Source of the DNA: Microbacterium sp. MF43
GTDB lineage: Bacteria; Actinomycetota; Actinomycetes; Actinomycetales; Microbacteriaceae
DNA: 64,000 nucleotides
Reading direction: 5' to 3'
NCBI RefSeq assembly: GCF_012847295.1
Contig: NZ_JABBDY010000005.1
Location: 186,001 to 250,000 of the forward strand
Below are positions 35,099 through 41,771 of the stretch, piece by piece. Both the position numbers and the translations under genes were made by a program. How positions within the stretch are numbered: position 1 is the first letter of the stretch; the number at the start of each line of letters is the position of its first letter. The notes beneath the pieces were generated by a model that was not told the DNA's origin, did not search any database, and saw only the letters and a list, made by a program, of their open reading frames with translations.

Positions 35099-35173
35099 AT
35101 GGCAGTATTCGTGCGATGTGTGTCCATCCTGCCACTCGTGGCAGTCATGACGCAAGCGTAGCGTTTCTGCCAT
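35099..35173. promoter_or_regulatory. Four symmetric TGGCAG half-sites between glxA-type regulator and small gene
   Basis: ATGGCAG at 35099-35105 and CTGCCAT at 35167-35173 are inverted outer sites. A perfect central palindrome CTGCCAC-TC-GTGGCAG occupies 35129-35144. Spacings are 23 and 22 nt. TAGCGT (35159-35164) is a -10 candidate 7 nt before the small gene ATG, next to the right-hand site. The AraC-type regulator is the likely ligand. Confidence 0.7.
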
Positions 35174-35288
35174 GTTCATGGTGATTCTTCTTGCAGCACT
35201 GTCCGCTGTCGCGGTCGCCTCGACGATCTCGGCACTCCGCACCGACGGCTACCGTCGCACCCCGACCGACTGGTCGCGCCTCGTCTGA
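35172..35288 (+). CDS. Small membrane protein (38 aa) with DGYRR motif
   Basis: A short gene with one N-terminal hydrophobic segment (MVILLAALSAVAVASTISAL) and a basic tail containing TDGYRRTPTDWSRLV. Short actinobacterial proteins with a membrane segment followed by DGYRRxPT are familiar, but no function is known. The ATG is 7 nt after TAGCGT, so the message is probably leaderless. Its start codon lies within the right-hand TGGCAG operator half-site. Confidence 0.72.
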   Translation: MFMVILLAALSAVAVASTISALRTDGYRRTPTDWSRLV

Positions 35289-35333
35289 CCACTCGGAAGC
35301 CGCTCCTCACCCTCCCTCACCCACCTCGCCGAC

Positions 35334-35578
35334 CGGGCCGGGCGGGTTTGGGGCGGCGCCGGTGGTTCGGGGCGCACAAGAGGCCGCCCCGAACGCCGGA
35401 ACCCGCCCCAACCCCGCGAGGGTCACCGGGAGGGGACGGATGCCCCGGCCGGTCGGGCCGGGCGGGTTTGGGGCGGCGCCGGTGATTCGGGGCGCACAAG
35501 AGGCCGCCCCGAACGCCGGAACCCGCCCCAACCCCGCGAGGGTCACGGGGAAGGGACGGATGCCCCGGCCGGTCGGGC
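35334..35578. repeat. Two tandem 120-bp repeat units with internal inverted symmetry
   Basis: Units at about 35334-35453 and 35454-35573 differ at only a few positions, with the partial next unit ending at 35578. Each unit has a left arm around GGGCGGGTTTGGGGCGG...GTTCGGGGCG and a roughly inverted right arm CCGCCCCGAAC...AACCCGCCCC around a short CACAAGAGG centre. It could fold into a large hairpin. It fills the gap before the glycosyltransferase stop. Reading frames through it are low-complexity and not credible genes. Confidence 0.85.
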
Positions 35579-35579
35579 G

Positions 35580-36815
35580 TCAGGAACCGGCGACCCGGCG
35601 GTAGAGGTCGATCATCGCGGCGGTACGCGACGACTGACGGAACCGCTCGCGGATGGTCGGGTCCACGGGGACCGGCCTTCCCGCCTCGATGTCGGCGGTC
35701 GCGTGCACGAGCGCTGCCGCGAGCGCGGCGGTCGAGGCATCCGGAACCCGACCGTTCCCCACGGTCCAGTACCCCGACCCGAGCTCGGCGGCGATGTCGG
35801 GATCGCTGACGACCGACGGCGTGCCGAGCGATGCCGCTTCGAACACGGTCATGCCCTGGGTCTCGAAGCCGATCGAGGTCTGCACGACGGCGTCCGCGTC
35901 CGCGATGTGACGGAGCACCTCGTCGTACGGCAGGCGACCGGCGAACCGCACCGTCGGACGATGCGGGTCGCCCACACCGGCCGCCGGGTCGAGTCCGCGC
36001 CGCGCGACCAGGTGCTGCGCCGCCCGCAACTGGCCTCCGCCGCCGATGACCTCGACGTCGGCGCTCACGCCGGAGTCGGCCACCGCCTCGAGGAACGGCA
36101 GGAGCCGCTTCTCGGGGCTCATGCGCCCCAGCCACACCAACCTCGGCCGGCCGGGGCGACGCCCGGCCGCCGCCCCGATGAGCGCTGCGTCGAGCAGCTC
36201 GTCGTCGATGCCGTTCCACGACACCTCGACGCGCGCGTGCACGCCGTGATCCTCGAGCCGCTGCGCGAAGTGCGCCGAGGGAGCCGTCACCGCCGCCGCC
36301 CCTTCGGCGAGCCCGGCGAGGTACGCCCAGCCGTCCGCACCGCGGGCACGCGAGCCGATCGCGCGCCGCTGCCACGCGTTGAGCGTCCGGAGCACGAGAC
36401 CGGGGAACGGCGTGACGGCGCGGATTCCGACCTCCACGCGGTTGTGCATGGTGATGACGACCGGGAGCGAGTGGCGGCGCGCACAGCGCAGGCCGATGAA
36501 CGCACCCCAGAAGTCGGCCTGGACGTGCACGACGTCGACCGGCGGGCGGCCGGCGAGCGCCGCATCCACCCATCTGTCGGTCCGGCGACCGGGCCACGAC
36601 ATGGAGTACTCGCGGTCGAAGGCGACCGGCACCGAAGGGATGTCGAGATACGAGGCATCCGGAGCGATCGACCGCCCCCGAGGACCGTGCACCTTCGGGG
36701 AGACGATCGTCACCGTGTGGCCGGCGAGTTCGAGGAAGCGCCGCTGCAGCCGCATCGAGACCTGGGCCCCGCCGAGGGTCTCGACGTGCTGGTCGCCGAA
36801 CATCACGACGTGCAC
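35580..36815 (-). CDS. GT4 family glycosyltransferase (second gene of pair)
   Basis: GT-B fold transferase of 411 residues. It starts HVVMFGDQHVETLGGAQVSMRLQRRFLELAG (acceptor side, Gly-rich loop) and has TAPSAHFAQRL mid-chain and LVWLGRMSPEKRLLPFLEAV (~228). The donor-binding E-x7-E region is GFETQGMTVFEAASLGTPSVV (~320). It probably adds a sugar from a nucleotide or lipid donor to a glycolipid or envelope glycan. The start is 6 bases after the stop of the upstream glycosyltransferase, so the two form an operon. Confidence 0.87.
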   Translation of the reverse strand: MHVVMFGDQHVETLGGAQVSMRLQRRFLELAGHTVTIVSPKVHGPRGRSIAPDASYLDIPSVPVAFDREYSMSWPGRRTDRWVDAALAGRPPVDVVHVQADFWGAFIGLRCARRHSLPVVITMHNRVEVGIRAVTPFPGLVLRTLNAWQRRAIGSRARGADGWAYLAGLAEGAAAVTAPSAHFAQRLEDHGVHARVEVSWNGIDDELLDAALIGAAAGRRPGRPRLVWLGRMSPEKRLLPFLEAVADSGVSADVEVIGGGGQLRAAQHLVARRGLDPAAGVGDPHRPTVRFAGRLPYDEVLRHIADADAVVQTSIGFETQGMTVFEAASLGTPSVVSDPDIAAELGSGYWTVGNGRVPDASTAALAAALVHATADIEAGRPVPVDPTIRERFRQSSRTAAMIDLYRRVAGS

Positions 36816-36821
36816 GGCGGA

Positions 36822-38051
36822 CTACTCCGGCAGGGGTTCGTCGCGGTAGAGCGCCTCGAACGTGTCGAGCGTGCGCTTCATGTCGTGCACCTTGACGCCC
36901 TCGAGCGAGGCCCGCTGCATGCGCAGCCGCTCTTCGGGAGTCTGGGTCAGCACGGTCGTCAGCTTCGCAGCGAGGTCGTCGATGTTGCCCGGCTCGAAGA
37001 GATAGCCGTTCTCGCCGTCGTGCACCAAGTGCGGCAGCGCTACGGCGTCGGCGGCGACGATCGGCAGGCCGGACGCCATCGCCTCCATCGTGGCGATCGA
37101 CTGGAGCTCGGCGATGGAGGCGATCACGAACAGGCTCGCGTTCGTCAGCAGCGAGCGAAGCTCCTCGTCGGCGGTGTGCCCGTGGAAGTGCACACGATCG
37201 GCCAGGCCGAGCTCGGCCGTGAGCTCCTCGAGGTTGCGGCGCTGATCGCCCTTGCCCACGATGTCGAATCGCACGTCGAGGTCGGGGTCGAGCCGTGCGA
37301 TGGCTCGCAGCACGACGTCGATCTGCTTCTCGGTCGTGAGTCGGCCGACGAAGACGAGGCGGTGGGCGTCGCGGGGGGTCAGGTCGGCGGTGTAGTGGGA
37401 TGCCTCGATCCCGCAGCTCACCGGGATCACGTTGCCGATCTCGATCGTGTGCTCGAGGAACTCCGCCGCCTTGCGGGTCGGAGTGGTGACAGCCCGCGTC
37501 ATGTCGAACGTGCGCTTTGCGTCTTCCCACGCGAGGCGGATCGCGTAGTCCGTCAAGGGCCGCGGCAGGACGGTGAAGTCCAGCACGTTCTCCGCCATCA
37601 CATGATTGGTGGCGACCACGGGGATGCCTCGCTGGCGGGCGATGCGGGTCAGGCCACGTCCGATGACGATGTGGGACTGGATGTGCACGATGTCGGGCTG
37701 GACCTCGTCCAGCACGCGGCGGGCGTAGTACTTCGCACGGAACGGGAGCACGAACGTCAGCCAGTCGTGCGGATACCAGCGCCACGACGGGATGCGGTGC
37801 ATCGTCATGGGCTGGCCTTCGATGACCTCGGTGAAGCGGCCGTGCTTGCGGTGCGTCTCACTCGGCGCCATCACGTGAACCTCGTGGCCGCGCGTGACGA
37901 GGCCGGCGGCGAGGCGCTCGGCGAAGCGCGCGGCGCCGTTGACGTGCGGCAGGAAGGTGTCGGCCCCGATGAGGATCTTCAGAGGCGGCTTCGCACCGGC
38001 GGCAGGGTGCGCTTCGGCGGAACGATCGTCGGGCGTCGCGGACTCGGTCAC
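36822..38051 (-). CDS. GT4 family glycosyltransferase (first gene of pair; PimB/MgtA-like)
   Basis: GT-B transferase of 409 residues. After a short Ala/Pro-rich tail comes LKILIGADTFLPHVNGAARFAERLAAGLVTRGHEVHV. It also has HIQSHIVIGRGLTRIARQRGIPVVATNH, VFVGRLTTEKQIDVVLRAI (~235) and the donor-site ELQSIATMEAMASGLPIVAADAVALPHLV (~320). The pattern is close to actinobacterial glycolipid mannosyltransferases, but donor and acceptor are inferred. GTG 38051 is preferred; a longer start would cross the divergent gene's promoter. Confidence 0.87.
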   Translation of the reverse strand: MTESATPDDRSAEAHPAAGAKPPLKILIGADTFLPHVNGAARFAERLAAGLVTRGHEVHVMAPSETHRKHGRFTEVIEGQPMTMHRIPSWRWYPHDWLTFVLPFRAKYYARRVLDEVQPDIVHIQSHIVIGRGLTRIARQRGIPVVATNHVMAENVLDFTVLPRPLTDYAIRLAWEDAKRTFDMTRAVTTPTRKAAEFLEHTIEIGNVIPVSCGIEASHYTADLTPRDAHRLVFVGRLTTEKQIDVVLRAIARLDPDLDVRFDIVGKGDQRRNLEELTAELGLADRVHFHGHTADEELRSLLTNASLFVIASIAELQSIATMEAMASGLPIVAADAVALPHLVHDGENGYLFEPGNIDDLAAKLTTVLTQTPEERLRMQRASLEGVKVHDMKRTLDTFEALYRDEPLPE

Positions 38052-38151
38052 GGGGTCAGGGGCCTGTCTGTGCGGCGGGGCGCGGCGGAAGGGGGGAGGG
38101 GGTGGGGAACCGCGCGCCTCCACTGTACCCGAGGCCCCTCCACGCTCCCCG

Positions 38152-38157
38152 TACGCT
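38152..38157 (+). promoter_or_regulatory. Putative -10 (TACGCT) for the 199-aa hypothetical
   Basis: TACGCT lies 6 nt before the ATG at 38164; the gap GGAGGC resembles a ribosome-binding site but is too close to use. Confidence 0.4.
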
Positions 38158-38163
38158 GGAGGC

Positions 38164-38763
38164 ATGCCCCGACTTCAGGCGGATGCCGACCCCCTGCTGT
38201 GGGTGCCGGTGACCGAGTCCTTCGGATTCAGAGGCCGCAGGCACCGCAAGGCGGCGATCCGGATGCTCCTGTCGCAGGCCGGTGGTGCGACCGGCGCCGA
38301 CCGCCCCGGCACCGGCGTCGCCGCGTGGGCGATGAGCCAGGCGGCCCCCCTTCTCATGCGCAAGGCCGCGGGTCGCGTGCTCGTCTGGGTGTGGAAGGCC
38401 GACGCCGAACTCGTCGTCGTGATGGCGCAGGTTCAGCAGGCGACGGCGCAGCTGCGCACCGCCCGCGCCATGATGCCGATGGAGTACGACGACACCGAGG
38501 ACTTCCGCAGCGCACACCTCGGCATGGGCGAGAAGCTCGAGATGTCGCTGCCGGCCGATCCGCGCACCCCGCCCTTCGCCACCTACACATGGGATACCGG
38601 GACCCACTTCGTCACGGTGACCGCCGTCTGCTCCGACCGGGAGCGCTTCGGAACGATCGTCGGCGCGGTGGACGACCTGGCGCGCACGATCCGCCTCGTC
38701 GAGGACCTCGAGGTCGGCGAGTCTCCGACCGTGCTGCGCATCGATCCGGGCGGCCCGTACTGA
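38164..38763 (+). CDS. Hypothetical protein (199 aa)
   Basis: No family is recognised. The N-terminal ~60 residues are basic (RRHRKAAIRM) and Gly/Ala-rich. A possible membrane-proximal helix AAWAMSQAAPLLMRKAAGRVLVWVW lies at ~60-80. The remainder looks like a soluble alpha/beta domain with YDDTEDFRSAHLGMGEKLEMSLPADP, TYTWDTGTHFVTVTAVCSD and a final GAVDDLARTIRLVEDLE helix. The even codon usage and strong promoter-like hexamer support a real gene. It is divergent from the glycosyltransferase pair. Confidence 0.7.
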   Translation: MPRLQADADPLLWVPVTESFGFRGRRHRKAAIRMLLSQAGGATGADRPGTGVAAWAMSQAAPLLMRKAAGRVLVWVWKADAELVVVMAQVQQATAQLRTARAMMPMEYDDTEDFRSAHLGMGEKLEMSLPADPRTPPFATYTWDTGTHFVTVTAVCSDRERFGTIVGAVDDLARTIRLVEDLEVGESPTVLRIDPGGPY

Positions 38764-38777
38764 ACGGTCCGTGAACG

Positions 38778-38799
38778 GAATCATCCCTGCCGGGTGACG
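38778..38799. promoter_or_regulatory. 17-bp dyad, copy A (TCAYCCY-N3-RGGGTGA)
   Basis: TCATCCCTGCCGGGTGA at 38782-38798 lies 66 bases before the first small paralogue gene. GAATCATCCC-N4-GGGTGACG is identical in copy B at 44386, which precedes the second paralogue. Confidence 0.65.
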
Positions 38800-38864
38800 A
38801 GAGCGCCATCGACTCTGCCCCACGCTTGCAGAGTCTGATCCCCCGGGCCATGGAAGGGCGGGCC

Positions 38865-39077
38865 ATGTCGGCGCACCTCGTCGAAATCGTCATCACCGGT
38901 CATCTCGGACGCTCCCTCACGGCAGCGCTCGACGCCTACGACGTGCGCACCCGCGAGGACGGAACCACCAGCATCACCGGACTGCTCGAGGATCAGTCAG
39001 AGTTGCGCGCGCTTCTCGGAGTGCTCGACGACCTCCACATCGAGGTCGTCTCGGTCAACCGGGTCGCCCCGGCCTGA
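38865..39077 (+). CDS. Small conserved protein, paralogue 1 (70 aa, ACT-like pattern)
   Basis: Cytosolic protein with alternating strand-helix-strand-strand-helix-strand prediction: VEIVITGHLG, TAALDAYDV, EDGTTSITGLLEDQSELRALLGVLDDLHIEVVSVN. The second half is strikingly like the 44490-44714 protein (DQ..L..LL..LD.LH.EVVSVN). Function unknown; the fold order is compatible with an ACT-like regulatory domain. GGAAGGG precedes the ATG at 38865. The cardiolipin synthase gene starts 12 bases later, so they form an operon. Confidence 0.8.
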   Translation: MSAHLVEIVITGHLGRSLTAALDAYDVRTREDGTTSITGLLEDQSELRALLGVLDDLHIEVVSVNRVAPA

Positions 39078-39089
39078 GAAGAGGAGCGC

Positions 39090-40565
39090 ATGCGCACCAT
39101 CATCGACGCGGGCACGCTGTGGCCGCTGGTTCTGATCGTCGTCCTGGTCATCGACATCCTCGCGCTGATCGTCATCCCGCGGGGCCGCAAACCCACCGCG
39201 GCGATGGCGTGGCTGCTGCTCATCTTCCTCCTTCCGTTCGTCGGCATCCTCATGTTCCTGCTGATCGGGAGCTTCCGGCTGCCTCGCAGGCGACGCGACG
39301 AGCAGGCCCGTATCGACGACATCATCCGGGCCAACGTTCGCGAGAACCGTCTCGAGACGCGGGGCCCGGACTGGCCACGGTGGTTTCAGCGCGTCGTCCA
39401 GCAGAACGAGAACCTCACGGCGCTTCCCGCGGCGGAGGGGAACGAGGCGACGCTCTATCCCCACTACCAGGAGTCCATCGACGCGATGGCCCGCGAGATC
39501 GACACCGCCGAGCGCTTCGTGCACGTGGAGTTCTTCATCGTGGCCTGGGACGACACCACCCGCGGCTTCTTCGCGGCGATGGAACGCGCCGTCGCGCGCG
39601 GGGTGACCGTGCGACTGCTCGCCGACTACGTGGCGACCCGGCGCCTCGGCAACTGCAAGGCGACGCTCGCCGAGCTCGATCGCATCGGGGTGAGGTGGGC
39701 ATGGATGCTGCCGGTCATGCCGTTCCGGGGCAAGTATCAGCGACCCGATCTGCGCAACCACCGCAAGATCGTCGTGGTCGACGGCCGGGTCGGCTTCATG
39801 GGATCGCAGAACCTCATCGACCGCACCTACGACTCCCCCAGGAACATCAAGCGCGGCCTCAAGTGGCAGGAGCTCATGACCCGGCTCACCGGACCGGTGG
39901 TCGCCAGCGTCAACGCGGTGTTCCTCTCGGATTGGCTCATCGAGACGGGTGAGGACCTCACGGCGACCGAGCACGTCCCGGTCTACGGCCTGGAGGCATC
40001 CTCGTCGGCGGATGCGCTGCTGTGCCAGGTCGTGCCGAGCGGCCCGGGCTACGAGACCGAGAACAACCTGCGGCTGTTCCTCTCGCTCATCTACGGCGCC
40101 ACCGAGAAGGTCATTCTCACGAGCCCGTACTTCGTTCCCGACGAGGCGATGGTCTACGCGATCACGACGGCCTGCCAGCGCGGGCTCGAGGTGCAGCTGT
40201 TCGTGTCGGAGATCGGCGATCAGGGTCTCGTCTACCACGCCCAGCGGTCGTACTACACGCCCCTGCTCGAGGCCGGCGTGCGGATCTTCCTCTACCCCGC
40301 GCCGTACATCCTCCACTCGAAGCACTTCTCGATCGACGACGACATCGCCGTGATCGGCTCCAGCAACATGGACATCCGCTCGTTCAGCCTGAACATGGAG
40401 GTCTCGCTGCTCGTGCGCGGCGAATCGTTCGTCACCGAGATGCGCAAGGTCGAGCAGGCCTACCGCGACGCCGGACGCGAGCTCACGCTCGACGAGTGGC
40501 GCAACCAGCCCGGCAAGGCGACCTTCCTCGACGGCCTGGCCCGGCTGACGTCGGCTCTGAACTGA
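39090..40565 (+). CDS. cls: Cardiolipin synthase (phospholipase D superfamily)
   Basis: Membrane enzyme (491 residues) that joins two phosphatidylglycerol molecules into cardiolipin. Two N-terminal membrane helices (~10-28 and 38-60, a PLDc_N domain) precede two HKD catalytic motifs: HRKIVVVDGRVGFMGSQN (~225) and HSKHFSIDDDIAVIGSSN (~410). Length and layout match bacterial Cls. It is coupled to the small protein gene upstream and therefore to the dyad at 38778. A role in membrane remodelling under stress is likely. Confidence 0.92.
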   Translation: MRTIIDAGTLWPLVLIVVLVIDILALIVIPRGRKPTAAMAWLLLIFLLPFVGILMFLLIGSFRLPRRRRDEQARIDDIIRANVRENRLETRGPDWPRWFQRVVQQNENLTALPAAEGNEATLYPHYQESIDAMAREIDTAERFVHVEFFIVAWDDTTRGFFAAMERAVARGVTVRLLADYVATRRLGNCKATLAELDRIGVRWAWMLPVMPFRGKYQRPDLRNHRKIVVVDGRVGFMGSQNLIDRTYDSPRNIKRGLKWQELMTRLTGPVVASVNAVFLSDWLIETGEDLTATEHVPVYGLEASSSADALLCQVVPSGPGYETENNLRLFLSLIYGATEKVILTSPYFVPDEAMVYAITTACQRGLEVQLFVSEIGDQGLVYHAQRSYYTPLLEAGVRIFLYPAPYILHSKHFSIDDDIAVIGSSNMDIRSFSLNMEVSLLVRGESFVTEMRKVEQAYRDAGRELTLDEWRNQPGKATFLDGLARLTSALN

Positions 40566-40571
40566 CCGGGA

Positions 40572-41771
40572 TCAGACCTTCAGGTCCTGCTTCGGCACGA
40601 CGACCTCGCGGATGATCAGCAGGATCGACGCCATCACGGGCAGGGCCACCAGGACGCCGATGACTCCCATCAGCGCCCCACCCACCATCGCGCCGATGAG
40701 CACGAGCGCGGCGGGGATCGCGATCGCCTTGTTCATGACGCGCGGGCTGATGACGTACGACTCCAATTGGATGTAGATCAGATAGCAGACGGCGAAGATG
40801 AGCGCCTGCGTGGGGCTCGAGAACAGCGCAACGCCGGTGCCGATCACGAGGAAGATCACCGAGCCGAACAGGGGGATCAGCGTGATCACGAACGCGACGA
40901 CGGCCATGAGGGCGGGAAACGGCAGCCCGATCACGAGGTGCAGGACGAACACGGCGGCGGCGTTGAGAGACGAGAGGGTGACCGAGCCGATGAGCGCCCC
41001 GCCGACGGAGGCCGTGATCCGCTCGGTGAGGTCTTCCAGGCGCGCGCGGTTGCGTGCGGGCGCGAGCGCGTAGAACGCCTTCTTCATCGCCGAGAGCGAC
41101 GCGAGGAAGTAAAGGGTGAGGGCGACGACGATGAAGGATGCCGAGATGCCGCCGACGAAAGCCACGCCGACCGCGAGCACGCCGCCCCCGAGCGCCGCGA
41201 GGGTCGACGGGCTGGCGACCCAGCTCGCGAATTCATCCAGCGCGGCCAGCATGGCCGCCTGGGTGTCGCGGTCGAGTGCCGCGAACCAGTCGGTGTCGGG
41301 GATGCCGGCCACCGTCTCGGGGATCGCCGCCACGAACTCCGCGATCTGCGCGATGACCGGCGGGAGCACCCAGATGAGGAACGCCGCGAACAGCAGGGCG
41401 AAGGCACCGAACACGATCGCGATCGCGGCGCCCCGCTTGACGCGATGCCGCTCGAGCAGCCGCACGATCGGGTCGAGTCCGACCGCGAGGAACATGGCGA
41501 GGACGATGTAGACGAGGATCGTCGAGATCGACGCGAGGGCGCTGCCCAGAACGAGCGCTCCGAGCACCCCGATGGTGGTGATGAAGCCGACGGCGAGGGG
41601 ACGGTCGAGTGCGGCGAGAACCCCGGTGAAGCGACGCGGCCGTTCCGAGAGCAGGGCGTCTGGCGGCGGGGAACCGTCGCCGGGGGTGTCTTCCGGCGTC
41701 CGGTCGGGCTCGCGCGCAGCGGTGGCGTCCATGGGCACATCCTCCGGTGCACCCGGACCGCTCGTCGTCAT
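40572..41771 (-). CDS. AI-2E family transporter 1
   Basis: Membrane protein of 399 residues with an acidic disordered N-terminal tail (~1-55), about eight hydrophobic helices and the family-typical region GLPFPALMAVVAFVITLIPLFGSVI (~275), followed by SYVISPRVMNKAIAIPAALVLIGAMVGG. Family members export diverse small solutes or ions; AI-2 is only the historic name. Its ATG overlaps the LuxR stop (ATGA), so it is co-translated with that regulator. Its own stop is 6 bases from the convergent cls stop. Confidence 0.9.
   Translation of the reverse strand: MTTSGPGAPEDVPMDATAAREPDRTPEDTPGDGSPPPDALLSERPRRFTGVLAALDRPLAVGFITTIGVLGALVLGSALASISTILVYIVLAMFLAVGLDPIVRLLERHRVKRGAAIAIVFGAFALLFAAFLIWVLPPVIAQIAEFVAAIPETVAGIPDTDWFAALDRDTQAAMLAALDEFASWVASPSTLAALGGGVLAVGVAFVGGISASFIVVALTLYFLASLSAMKKAFYALAPARNRARLEDLTERITASVGGALIGSVTLSSLNAAAVFVLHLVIGLPFPALMAVVAFVITLIPLFGSVIFLVIGTGVALFSSPTQALIFAVCYLIYIQLESYVISPRVMNKAIAIPAALVLIGAMVGGALMGVIGVLVALPVMASILLIIREVVVPKQDLKV

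Noticed and set aside
35191-35604. Apparent repeat protein encoded across the 120-bp tandem repeats
   Set aside because: It overlaps the 38-aa gene in another frame, and both strands give equally open Gly/Pro/Arg frames. The stem-loop symmetry indicates a non-coding repeat.
35703-38774. 1023-codon plus-strand frame opposite two glycosyltransferases
   Set aside because: Antisense to two proteins with intact GT4 motifs; only the final 199 codons, in a different frame from 38164, look genuine.
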